A DNA stretch of 10,286 bases from Deltaproteobacteria bacterium (GCA_019310665.1 JAFDDW010000031.1:1-10286); one strand, 5' to 3'. Shown: positions 1 to 6,743, numbered from the stretch's first letter. Numbers and translations: made by a program. The notes: generated by a model from the sequence alone, not told the origin.

Positions 1-872
1 CCATAGATGTCATCTCCGAGATAACCGCCATCCGCCGCAAGCGGTCCGGCCTCCTCCTCGATCACCTCGTATAGACGATCGATCTCCCCATCAAGATATT
101 GACTGGCCTGCTCGCCGATCATCAGGTTCTTGATATCTTGACGAAGATTCTGGGAGTGCAGCCGCATCACCCAGCCCTGGGTGTAAGGGTCCTGATTGGC
201 CAGGCTTCCCCTTTCCCTCAGTTCAGGGTTAATGTCGGTGACCACACCGCTGATAGGTGACTGTACCCGGGCGGTGTTCGAACTCCGGCTCAGCAGTATA
301 TCATCGCGATTCTGCTTTACCTCTTTTCCCAGCAAGGGTGCATCAACTCGATCGAGGGGGCCCAGCAGGCGCAGGGCAAAGTCATCGAGCCCCACCCTGA
401 CGGTTGACCCTTCTTCGATTTTTACCCAGGTGTGACCCCGGTGCAGGTAATATCCATGGGGTATTTTAAACCCTTTAATATCCAGGACATCAACCGGCCG
501 CACCACGGCGTGCACCGTGTACTGATCACTGAAATACTGATCGAATTCGCAGTTGCCGCACTGGTAATCATGGGTACAGGCACGAAAGTCGATGCGACCT
601 TTCATATGATGCAGGCAGGGCTGCTTCCAGGCCGGCAACTCACGCAAACGATCCTTCCAATAAACGATCCGGCCGCTTTTGCCTTGGGGGATTTCACCCG
701 ACTGCCTAAGCCGGCTGTTTTCTCTGGCGGTGCGCCGCAGGGCCCGATCAAATCGACAGGCCTCGCACTGATAATCAATGTCACAAAATTTATGGTGCAC
801 CACCCCGGCCTGCATCCAGATGCAAGGGGCGCGGTTTTCAGAGGCAGTATTAATTTTTCGATTGGATTCCAT
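1..872 (-). CDS. GcvH-like protein with two Cys4 modules, no lipoyl lysine (3' end outside window)
   Basis: The frame reads without a stop from an ATG at 872 to the window edge, 290 codons. By comparison with the next gene about 17 residues are missing. A GAGG Shine-Dalgarno lies about 8 bases before the ATG. Residues 17-39 and 86-108 each show C-x12-C-x5-C-x2-C followed by [FY]-D (C17, C30, C36, C39; C86, C99, C105, C108), an internal duplication likely to bind metal. Residues about 128-240 are a glycine cleavage H-protein fold: GHTWVKIEEG, VGLDDFALRLLG, APLLGKEV, SPISGVV, NPELRE. Aligned on the SPISG segment, the lipoyl lysine of GcvH (ESVKA) falls on Ser198, and no lysine is nearby, so it should not carry lipoate. 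It is therefore not a working glycine cleavage H protein; its role is unknown. It lies 115 bases downstream of its paralogue and is probably co-transcribed with it. Confidence 0.85.
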   Translation of the reverse strand, partial: MESNRKINTASENRAPCIWMQAGVVHHKFCDIDYQCEACRFDRALRRTARENSRLRQSGEIPQGKSGRIVYWKDRLRELPAWKQPCLHHMKGRIDFRACTHDYQCGNCEFDQYFSDQYTVHAVVRPVDVLDIKGFKIPHGYYLHRGHTWVKIEEGSTVRVGLDDFALRLLGPLDRVDAPLLGKEVKQNRDDILLSRSSNTARVQSPISGVVTDINPELRERGSLANQDPYTQGWVMRLHSQNLRQDIKNLMIGEQASQYLDGEIDRLYEVIEEEAGPLAADGGYLGDDIY

Positions 873-987
873 TTTCCGAAACCTCGTCCAGTATATTCGC
901 GTTATTAGTTAATGGTTATAAGTTATTGAAACAGACGACCAGTCGAAATAGAACTTAATCAACCAATCAACTTAATAAACTTCTGCC

Positions 988-1986
988 TTAAGTCTTGAGG
1001 AATTTCTTGGTTAAATTCTTCCAGCCAAGATCCGGCAGATTACCGTAAACATCGTCTGCCAGGTAACCGCCGTCGGCGGCCAGAGGACCGGCAACTTTTT
1101 CAATCATGCCTTCCAGATTGGAGACTTCGTCGTTCATCCAGCTCAAACTGCTTTGATCGGTCATAAGTTTTCCCATGGTGGCTTTGACATCCGGTGTGCG
1201 CACCATAAACAGCCATCCATCCCCGTAAGGCTCACGATTGGCAATATCGGGCTTTTCTCTGAGCTGCGAATTGACTTCCACAATGACGCCGTCAATGGGC
1301 GCCAGCACATCCGCCAGATTATCTTTGCGTTTCAGGCCCCAGCCAACCTTTCCCTGATCCAACTCCTTGCCCATCAGGGGAAGATCCAGGGCGTCCGCTT
1401 TGCCGAGAACTTTAAGGGCGAAATCATCGAGTCCGATGCGAATACATCCGCCGCTTTCGATACGGGCCCAGGCATGGCCGCCGTGAAAATAAAATCCCAT
1501 GGGTACGTCAAAGCCTTTGACCTGCAACACCTCGATCGGCATGCTTTTGCTTTTAGTGGTCCAGACATCCTCGAAAAACTGATCAAAATCGCATGTCGCG
1601 CACAGGTAATCATAGGCACAGGTCCTGCGGTCAATACGATTGGTCAGGCTGTGGCGGCAGACCCGGTCCATGTCCGGCAGTCTTCTCATGGCGTCCTGCC
1701 AGCTCTGTTGCTTGCCCTTGGCTGCTTTCAATTCCATGGCATGATCGTATTTGCAGGATGTACAATCGTAATAATTATCGCAGTTTTTAAATTTCACCAC
1801 CCCGGCTTGCATCCACAGGCAGGGATTTGAAGCCTTGGCTTTTTTGTCGGGTTTAACCAACCAGACCTGACCTCCCACCACCGATCCAATTTCCTGATGG
1901 GAACCCAGATCCTGTCCTTTGCCTTTGCGATACGTCGATCCAAACCCCACGCTGCTTCTTCGGTCTTCTTTGCTTTTGTCAGCCAT
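988..1986 (-). CDS. GcvH-like protein with two Cys4 modules, lipoyl lysine displaced
   Basis: 332 residues. The start is the ATG at 1986 because AAGGAG (1993-1998) lies six bases upstream; a longer reading from 2016 would start upstream of this site. A polar N-terminus of about 50 residues is followed by two modules with the same spacing as in the neighbouring paralogue: C56, C69, C75, C78 and C110, C123, C129, C132. The GcvH-like domain covers about 155-265 (GHAWARIESG, IGLDDFALKVLG, LPLMGKEL, LAPIDGVIVEVN, NREPYGDGWLF). At the lipoyl position the family ESVKA is replaced by KRKDN: Asp222 aligns with the lysine and Lys221 sits one place before it. Lipoylation at Lys221 cannot be fully excluded but is unlikely. 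The last 65 residues (AGPLAADGGYL, DDVYGNL) are shared with the paralogue. No TM segment or signal peptide is seen. A sigma-54 promoter precedes the gene. Function unknown. Confidence 0.88.
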   Translation of the reverse strand: MADKSKEDRRSSVGFGSTYRKGKGQDLGSHQEIGSVVGGQVWLVKPDKKAKASNPCLWMQAGVVKFKNCDNYYDCTSCKYDHAMELKAAKGKQQSWQDAMRRLPDMDRVCRHSLTNRIDRRTCAYDYLCATCDFDQFFEDVWTTKSKSMPIEVLQVKGFDVPMGFYFHGGHAWARIESGGCIRIGLDDFALKVLGKADALDLPLMGKELDQGKVGWGLKRKDNLADVLAPIDGVIVEVNSQLREKPDIANREPYGDGWLFMVRTPDVKATMGKLMTDQSSLSWMNDEVSNLEGMIEKVAGPLAADGGYLADDVYGNLPDLGWKNLTKKFLKT

Positions 1987-2033
1987 TTCTCTCTCCTTGG
2001 TTGAATGAAAGTTCACTGTTGACTCGATAATAT

Positions 2034-2049
2034 AGCAAATGATGTGCCA
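2034..2049 (-). promoter_or_regulatory. Sigma-54 (-24/-12) promoter
   Basis: Read on the minus strand the site is TGGCACATCATTTGCT, which fits the consensus TGGCACR-N4-TTGCW at every defined base, with GG and GC at the correct spacing. The predicted start of transcription is near 2023, giving a leader of about 37 bases before the ATG at 1986. Expression of the GcvH-like pair should then need an AAA+ enhancer-binding activator, which is not encoded in the window. Confidence 0.78.
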
Positions 2050-2098
2050 GGTGGGTCTAAAACAGTTGGGGTTCGCCTCAATTATTTGTAATTATTTA

Positions 2099-2113
2099 AC
2101 AATCCATCATTGT
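2099..2113. promoter_or_regulatory. Possible activator-binding dyad upstream of the sigma-54 promoter
   Basis: ACAAT-CCATC-ATTGT is a 5-5-5 inverted repeat about 80 bases upstream of the predicted sigma-54 start, a usual place for an enhancer-binding protein site. It is short and in AT-rich DNA, so it may be chance. Confidence 0.25.
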
Positions 2114-2292
2114 ACCGTCGCCATGGTCCTTTCGCGCGATTCCTTTCAGGTGTTGGAATTTTCGACTATCTTAAAAAACAACTCTTCAATTTTAAGTATA
2201 ATGATTGGTTTATATAAATATTTTTAGATAGTTACAATTTTGTCGGTTTTTACTACACTCGAGTTGGATTTTTCTACATCGACAACAGATAG

Positions 2293-2321
2293 TTGAAATC
2301 CGCAAAGAATCCTGCTATACC
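2293..2321 (+). promoter_or_regulatory. Sigma-70-type promoter of the diiron protein gene
   Basis: TTGAAA (2293-2298) and TATACC (2316-2321) are separated by 17 bases. Transcription would start near 2328, leaving a leader of about 39 bases that carries the AAAGGAG ribosome site. Confidence 0.5.
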
Positions 2322-2366
2322 GCTTTCCTAACGCCAGCCACTATTTTTGGAATAAAGGAGAAGAAA

Positions 2367-2834
2367 ATGGAGTTTGAAAATTTAGGAGCCATTGTTGATT
2401 TCGCCATTGAAAAAGAAATTGAAGCCGCCGAATTTTACACGGACTTGAGCAAGGAGGAAACCTTTTCGGGTTCTGCCAGGATGTTCGAAGAATTTTCCCA
2501 GGAAGAACGAAAGCACCAAAAAATGCTGGAGGACTTTAAAACCCAGGGGGTTGCCGCAAGTATAGAGGACTATCAGTTTAAATGGATTACGGATATCAAA
2601 CGCAGCGACTATGTTGTAGATTTCGAATATCAAAAAGGCATGGCATACAATGAAATACTCATGATCGCCATAAAACGGGAAGAAAAAGCGCTAAATCTGT
2701 ATAATCAGTTTCAGGAGCAGGCCGATACCGAAACCGGTAAGAATCTGTTTAAGATCCTGTGCCAGGAAGAAGCCAAGCACAAGCTGGCGTTGGAAACCAT
2801 GTATGATGACTATATGGCGGGAATGGGAGATTAG
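2367..2834 (+). CDS. Ferritin-like diiron protein (rubrerythrin family, no rubredoxin domain)
   Basis: 155 residues, preceded by AAAGGAG at good spacing. It is predicted to be a four-helix bundle with the full set of rubrerythrin-type diiron ligands: Glu17 (E-x2-A-x3-Y), Glu47-x2-His50, Glu105 (E-x2-A-x3-Y) and Glu135-x2-His138. The C-terminal rubredoxin domain of classical rubrerythrin is absent, so the electron donor must be another protein. Members of this family in strict anaerobes usually reduce peroxide or handle oxygen, or serve as iron-handling proteins; which applies here cannot be told. It is a single-gene unit, divergent from the GcvH-like pair. The gene ends directly at a word-repeat island. 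Confidence 0.88.
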   Translation: MEFENLGAIVDFAIEKEIEAAEFYTDLSKEETFSGSARMFEEFSQEERKHQKMLEDFKTQGVAASIEDYQFKWITDIKRSDYVVDFEYQKGMAYNEILMIAIKREEKALNLYNQFQEQADTETGKNLFKILCQEEAKHKLALETMYDDYMAGMGD

Positions 2835-2835
2835 A

Positions 2836-3036
2836 GGATTGCGGATTTGGGATTTCAGATTTCGGAATGAAAAGATCTACAAGTCGTGATTCGGGTTGCG
2901 CGTTGCGAGTTTCGAGGTGACACGGCGAATGATCGGATATCAGGGAATTTAGAAATTATAATCAGACTTCATCCTTATTTATAAATCCGCAATCCGAAAT
3001 CCCATATCCGAAATCCAAAATATCCCAAATCGAAAT
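2836..3036. repeat. Word-repeat island A (ATCCGAAATC family) in inverted arrangement
   Basis: The left arm (2836-2866) is built of GGATTGCGGATTT and GGATTTCAGATTTCGG words. The right arm (2983-3036) is built of the complementary words AATCCGCAATCC, GAAATCCC, ATCCGAAATCC. The 13-base stretch 2836-2848 is exactly complementary to 2983-2995. The spacer has a further word-like stretch, GGGTTGCGCGTTGCGAGTTT, at about 2894-2913. It sits between the convergent ends of the diiron protein and glycosyltransferase genes and could fold as a transcript end for both, but there is no U-tract. Confidence 0.7.
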
Positions 3037-3089
3037 CAGTTGTCTGAGCACCGCAGCTTGGCTACGGCAAATAGGAAACTGCAGCCCAC

Positions 3090-4439
3090 TCAATTGATAT
3101 TTTGCGGCAGTGGACATCCGGTGCAGTCTGTAATAAGATTTTTTAGTTTTTTGCGCAACACCGAGTATGAAAAGTATTTTCTAGCAGTTTCGTAATTGTG
3201 CTTTACCATTTTATAGCGGTATTGTGTATCCTGCAACACCCTCCTGGTTTGGCGAACAGCCTCATCCGATACATAGCCGTCCATCTCGATTACCGAAAAA
3301 CCTTTGGGTTTAATGTCCATCGTGTAGATCGAATAGGTATTTACCACTATCGGCCGGCAAAAATAGATGGCCTCAAGAAAGGCATTGCCGAAACCCTCCA
3401 AAGTCGAGGGATAGGTGACCAGATCAGCATGGGGGTAGACATCTTCCAGGGTGTATATCTTCCTGCCGTCTTTTGTCAGGCCTCTCTGTTCATTGATGAT
3501 ATTGGATACAAAATAGGTGTCGACTTTCATAAGCTTGGAGTATTCTCTAATCCGGAGCTCATAGTCATGCCCTTCATCACCGGATGCATGGGAAATAATC
3601 AATTTGGCTTCTGCTCCCAGACGGTGAACCAGTTCTATTGCGTGTTCAATACCTTTGCGCTTGACCACTCTTGTCGGTTGCAGAATTAACACCTCATCAT
3701 CTGCCACTCCCAGCGCCTGACGAACATCGGAAGCATAATCATCAACTGCGGGCGCCTCTTTATCTGGATCTAACCCGCAGGATTGATAATCTCGGGTCAT
3801 CGGCGGCGGATTCTCGAAATCCATGACATTGGGGATAATGGTTGAAGAAATACCGGTGCGCAGACTCAGTTGATTATCCGCTGATGAATTGATTACCACG
3901 TGTTCAATGGTCGGCAGATGCGGCGGAAACGCCATGTTGAGGTATTCCCAGGCCGCGTTGGTCATAAAATGCTGGCGTTCCCAAAAAAAATCATGATGAT
4001 GGGCGATTGTCGGCATGCCGGTTTCAGAAATGATTTCGGTAAGCGCTATACCCAAAGGGATATTCAGCGGTATCGTTAGCGCGTTTTCGGGTACCAGCAA
4101 ATCGATTTCGAATTTTTCAATGAACTCGTAGAGACGATCTTTTAATTTACGCTTGAGCTCATAAATCTTCCGGGTTACAGAACGTCCCCGCACCCGGGTA
4201 CCAAAACAACTGCGATAGACATCTTTTATTTCCGGGTGCTGAAAATGTGCTTCTTCGACGAGAAATGAGCATTCTGGTTTTCGATCGAGCTCCCCGGCAA
4301 AGTAAAAACAGGAAAATCCAACCCCTTCAAAAACATCAGCCCATTTGGCCGTCTCCAACGAAACACCGTCTGTTCCTGCAAAACGAGTCGATATGAAACC
4401 CACATTATGATGTCTGCCGCACAGCGAGCAATAGCCCAT
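3090..4439 (-). CDS. GT4-type glycosyltransferase with terminal CxxC motifs
   Basis: 449 residues from the ATG at 4439, chosen because AAGGTGAG (4444-4451) lies just upstream; a reading from 4496 would overlap the tag gene. The N-terminal Rossmann-like half begins with C4-x2-C7-GRHH, then STRFAGTDGVSLE, a nucleotide-sugar/acceptor glycine loop typical of GT-B enzymes. The C-terminal half has QPTRVVKRKGIEHAIEL and the EX7E motif of retaining GT4 enzymes (E348 in TLEGFG to E356 in FLEAI). A second CxxC (C439, C442) lies near the end, so the two cysteine pairs could share a metal. No signal or membrane segment is seen, so it is probably cytosolic. The sugar donor and acceptor cannot be assigned. 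The gene follows tag by 28 bases and is probably co-transcribed. Confidence 0.83.
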   Translation of the reverse strand: MGYCSLCGRHHNVGFISTRFAGTDGVSLETAKWADVFEGVGFSCFYFAGELDRKPECSFLVEEAHFQHPEIKDVYRSCFGTRVRGRSVTRKIYELKRKLKDRLYEFIEKFEIDLLVPENALTIPLNIPLGIALTEIISETGMPTIAHHHDFFWERQHFMTNAAWEYLNMAFPPHLPTIEHVVINSSADNQLSLRTGISSTIIPNVMDFENPPPMTRDYQSCGLDPDKEAPAVDDYASDVRQALGVADDEVLILQPTRVVKRKGIEHAIELVHRLGAEAKLIISHASGDEGHDYELRIREYSKLMKVDTYFVSNIINEQRGLTKDGRKIYTLEDVYPHADLVTYPSTLEGFGNAFLEAIYFCRPIVVNTYSIYTMDIKPKGFSVIEMDGYVSDEAVRQTRRVLQDTQYRYKMVKHNYETARKYFSYSVLRKKLKNLITDCTGCPLPQNIN

Positions 4440-4467
4440 TTCTCTCACCTTATATAGTAGTTGCTTG

Positions 4468-5028
4468 TTAAACCTCGTTATAACGAAAACAGTCAACCGT
4501 ATGATCGTTTACCAAACCAGTGGCCTGCATAAACGCATAGCAAATCGTCGGGCCTACAAATTTGAAACTCCGTTTTTTAAGATCTGAACTCATGGCAACC
4601 GATGTCGCGGTTTGGGCCGGTATTTCCGCTACCGTATTCCAGTTGTTTTTCAGCGTCTTGCCCCCGACAAATTGCCATATATATTTATCGAAACTGCCAA
4701 ATTCTTGCTGAACGGCAAGAAAGGATCTGGCATTCTGAAGGGCCGCCTCGATTTTAAGTCTATTCCGAATAATTCCCGCATTGGATATCAGTTGCTTTAC
4801 TTTGCGGGTATTGTAGCCGGCAACTTTATGAGGGTCGAAATTATCAAAGGCCTTGGTATAGTTGGGCCGTTTCTTCAAAATAGTCAGCCAACTCAACCCG
4901 GCCTGGGCACCTTCGAGGATAAGAAATTCAAATAATCTGCCGTCATCGTGCACCGGTACCCCCCACTCCGTATCGTGATACTTTATATAGATGGGATCGG
5001 GACCAGCCCATTGGCATCTGGCTTTCAT
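4468..5028 (-). CDS. tag: DNA-3-methyladenine glycosylase I
   Basis: 186 residues, the normal length for Tag. It removes 3-methyladenine (and 3-methylguanine) from alkylated DNA to start base-excision repair. Tag hallmarks run along the whole protein: RCQWAG, YHDTEWGVPVHDD, LILEGAQAGLSWLTIL, IIRNRLKIEA, SFDKYIWQFVGG, SSDLKKRSFKFVGPTICY and NDH-x3-C. Cys5, His18, His176 and Cys180 match the zinc-binding residues, and Tyr17, Glu39 and Trp47 match the base-recognition pocket of E. coli Tag with a one-residue offset. The start has a GGGG-type ribosome site. It is first of a two-gene unit with the glycosyltransferase; the pairing has no obvious functional logic. Confidence 0.95.
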   Translation of the reverse strand: MKARCQWAGPDPIYIKYHDTEWGVPVHDDGRLFEFLILEGAQAGLSWLTILKKRPNYTKAFDNFDPHKVAGYNTRKVKQLISNAGIIRNRLKIEAALQNARSFLAVQQEFGSFDKYIWQFVGGKTLKNNWNTVAEIPAQTATSVAMSSDLKKRSFKFVGPTICYAFMQATGLVNDHTVDCFRYNEV

Positions 5029-5100
5029 TTAACTACCCCAATTTATTAGTGGCAATACACAGGTTTTCCGCCCCATGTGGATCACGATTCTGGCGGGATG

Positions 5101-5278
5101 AGGTTTCAGGCCCAATTAGGTTTCAGGTGTCAGGTGTCAGGAAAAACCTTTGCAAGCGATTTTACTGATTGCCTTAATCGACTTCTTTAGCAGCAGCGTG
5201 GTTTTCTTGGAATTTTGTGTTCCTAACTCTGTCATTGCCGCTTGTCCCTGACATCTGAAACCTGACACCTGACACCTT
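5101..5278. repeat. Word-repeat island B (CAGGTGTCAGG family) in inverted arrangement
   Basis: The left arm is made of AGGTTTCAGG and AGGTGTCAGG words (5101-5110, 5118-5141). The right arm (5247-5277) carries the complementary words CCTGACATCTGAAACC and CCTGACACCTGACACCT. The 17 bases at 5125-5141 are exactly complementary to 5261-5277, with about 120 bases between. It fills the gap between tag and the PilZ gene. A 73-codon minus-strand frame through it (5137-5358) is translated repeat plus overlap of the PilZ gene and is not a gene. Confidence 0.75.
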
Positions 5279-5281
5279 TTT

Positions 5282-5758
5282 CTAACTAAAAAGGTAAAAC
5301 CCAAGGGCCTTGTCAAGCGCCTCTGTGGGAGCGTATTCGGTTCCGACATTTTGTCCAATGATATTGCGGATGATCACCTTTTTTTTGACCAAGGTTCTTT
5401 GGGCATCATCCAGGTGAAATTTAACTATAATAACATCTCCGACGGTACAATTGTGCTGCGAATTTATCTGGAGTTTCAAACCGGTGGTAGACAAATCTTT
5501 TACCGCTATCAAGCCGCCCTCAGCCTGTTTGCCGTCAGCAAGCAGAACAAAAGAGCCGGGTAGATTCGTTTCTTTACGATATTTTTTCCGCTTTTCCAGT
5601 ATGGAAGTATACCCATACCCGCAGGGACAGGTAACCTTCACTTTGATTATTTTATCAAGGCTGGCATACTTGGATACATTTACTGTCTTCGATTTCTGGC
5701 ATTTCGGGCAGCTAAATGTGGCCATTTGGTTGCCGGTTATGTAAACTTTCTCAGTCAT
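5282..5758 (-). CDS. PilZ-domain protein with N-terminal Cys4 zinc-ribbon-like motif
   Basis: 158 residues. Residues 17-46 hold C17-x2-C20 and C44-x-C46 (CPKC, CPCG), a likely zinc-binding knuckle. Residues about 56-155 form a PilZ domain with both cyclic-di-GMP signatures: R57-x3-R61 (RKKYR) and D88-x-S90-x2-G93 (DLSTTG), so the protein should bind c-di-GMP. It has no membrane segment and no enzymatic domain; it is probably a cytosolic effector for motility, envelope or transcription, with the target unknown. The ribosome site (GGGA) is weak. An internal ATG at 5725 would keep both cysteine pairs but has no ribosome site. It is divergent from the HU gene. Confidence 0.85.
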   Translation of the reverse strand: MTEKVYITGNQMATFSCPKCQKSKTVNVSKYASLDKIIKVKVTCPCGYGYTSILEKRKKYRKETNLPGSFVLLADGKQAEGGLIAVKDLSTTGLKLQINSQHNCTVGDVIIVKFHLDDAQRTLVKKKVIIRNIIGQNVGTEYAPTEALDKALGFYLFS

Positions 5759-5962
5759 AATGATTTCCCAAGCCGTAAATCGGCGATAAATGTTTTACTC
5801 TTTTTTTTATCACGAAATCCATATTTTTAAAACAGGATTTTCGAATTCGTCTCCGCTTAAGCTATAGCGCAAATTCAAACACTAATCCCTGTAAAAATGA
5901 TGGATTTAGCGACTTTTCAGTGATTTCTTCTCGCAAAACTACGAAAAACAGGCTTTTACCTA

Positions 5963-5991
5963 TTGACTTTCAGGTATTTTTGAGTTAGATT
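5963..5991 (+). promoter_or_regulatory. Sigma-70-type promoter of the HU gene
   Basis: TTGACT (5963-5968) and TAGATT (5986-5991) are separated by 17 bases. Transcription would start near 5998. The leader contains AAAGCTT-ATC-AAAGCTTT (6001-6018), a repeat of a self-complementary word, and an AAGAAGGAGA ribosome site. Confidence 0.62.
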
Positions 5992-6047
5992 GAATTCAAC
6001 AAAGCTTATCAAAGCTTTAAAATTAAACTCTTAAGAAGGAGACAGAA

Positions 6048-6320
6048 ATGACCAAAGCTGAGTTAATTGAAAAAATGGCAAATGATGCCAACGTGTCCAA
6101 AGTAGCGGCCGGCGCAGTTCTTGATTCGTTCATGGCCAATGTCACCAAGGCCCTTAAAAAGAAAGACGGCAAAGTCACGTTGGTCGGATTTGGCACGTTT
6201 CAAAAAACGCGTCAAAAAGCACGCAAAGGCCGCAATCCCCAGACAGGTGAACCGCTCAAAATTAAGGCCAGAAATGTAGTGAAATTTAAGGCCGGCAAAA
6301 AACTCAAAGAATCTGTCTAA
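6048..6320 (+). CDS. hup: HU-family DNA-binding protein
   Basis: 90 residues, the typical length of HU. It is a small basic dimeric nucleoid protein that bends DNA. The N-terminal helical dimerisation part (MTKAELIEKMA) is followed by VTLVGFGTF and the beta-arm with GRNPQTG (61-67), whose Pro64 is the intercalating proline of the family; the end is KFKAGKKLKESV. The strong ribosome site, good promoter and downstream hairpin terminator indicate a highly expressed single-gene unit. HU and IHF subunits share this fold; the sequence looks more like HU. Confidence 0.95.
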   Translation: MTKAELIEKMANDANVSKVAAGAVLDSFMANVTKALKKKDGKVTLVGFGTFQKTRQKARKGRNPQTGEPLKIKARNVVKFKAGKKLKESV

Positions 6321-6338
6321 TTAATTTCAATCTTTGAA

Positions 6339-6386
6339 AAAGGGCAGTTTTTCAACCTTAATCAGGCTGGAAGCTGCCCTTTTTTA
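6339..6386 (+). terminator. Rho-independent terminator of the HU gene
   Basis: AAAGGGCAG (6339-6347) pairs exactly with CTGCCCTTT (6374-6382), and further wobble pairs shorten the loop. A run of T follows directly. Confidence 0.8.
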
Positions 6387-6458
6387 TTTCTTTAACAGGC
6401 TGGTAGTTGACTTCCAACGCTTGACCATTACCTTTTTACAAATAAGGAAACCGGCATC

Positions 6459-6743
6459 ATGAATAACTTAATGGAAAACGATATTCTGACAAAGGTCGCC
6501 AGATACAATCTAATTCGTAACCGGAGAATGATTTACATTGATGTCCACAAAAGTCTGGCGGGTCAACTGGCAGATAAATTTGTTGCGGTTCCCAACCTTA
6601 TTAATATTATTGCCAGGCAGGAATTCCAGGGTAGCGGTGAGACCGAGGCCCAAGCCCTGGATAGCTGCCTGCTGAAAATAAAAAATTACAGTATCGAAGA
6701 TATATTTCCCACCGATAGTCCCGCAACGCCAGAGAAAATATAG
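6459..6743 (+). CDS. Small protein of unknown function
   Basis: 94 residues, not recognised. AAGGAA (6444-6449) is 9-10 bases upstream of the first ATG; a second in-frame ATG follows at codon 5. The protein is mixed alpha/beta in appearance, with a basic stretch (YNLIRNRRM), one cysteine, no membrane segment, and an acidic/proline-rich tail. It lies 138 bases after the HU stop, beyond the terminator, so it probably has its own promoter or read-through. Codon use resembles the neighbours, which favours a real gene. It converges on the RseC-family gene. Confidence 0.55.
   Translation: MNNLMENDILTKVARYNLIRNRRMIYIDVHKSLAGQLADKFVAVPNLINIIARQEFQGSGETEAQALDSCLLKIKNYSIEDIFPTDSPATPEKI

Larger units (their letters stand above)
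1987..2366. other. Divergent control region between the GcvH-like pair and the diiron protein
   Basis: These 380 bases separate two divergently read genes. The left end holds a sigma-54 promoter for the minus-strand GcvH-like genes and the right end a sigma-70-type promoter for the diiron protein. The middle (about 2150-2260) is very AT-rich, which would suit DNA bending between an activator site and the promoter. A 62-codon reading frame at 2039-2227 overlaps the sigma-54 promoter, lacks a ribosome site and has no recognisable product, so I do not count it as a gene. Confidence 0.6.

Noticed and set aside
196..908. Two plus-strand frames over the left end
   Set aside because: They are shadows of the partial minus-strand GcvH-like gene, which is open throughout and clearly homologous to its neighbour.
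1153..1830. A 225-codon plus-strand frame
   Set aside because: It is antisense to the second GcvH-like gene; its length comes from the codon bias of the real gene, and it shows no domain.
2039..2227. A 62-codon plus-strand frame in the divergent control region
   Set aside because: It has no ribosome site, overlaps the sigma-54 promoter, and its composition is that of AT-rich intergenic DNA.
2836..3036. CRISPR array
   Set aside because: The words are too short and degenerate, inverted rather than direct, without regular spacers; the same holds for the islands at 5101-5278 and 9551-9696.
3051..3067. Hairpin CCGCAGC-TTG-GCTACGG near the end of the glycosyltransferase gene as a terminator
   Set aside because: The stem is fair (one wobble) but no T-run follows on either strand.
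5137..5358. A 73-codon minus-strand frame
   Set aside because: It is translation of word-repeat island B plus out-of-frame overlap with the PilZ gene.
6407..6434. Possible promoter TTGACT-N16-TACCTT for the 94-residue protein
   Set aside because: The -10 is poor, and the predicted start would lie almost on the ribosome site.
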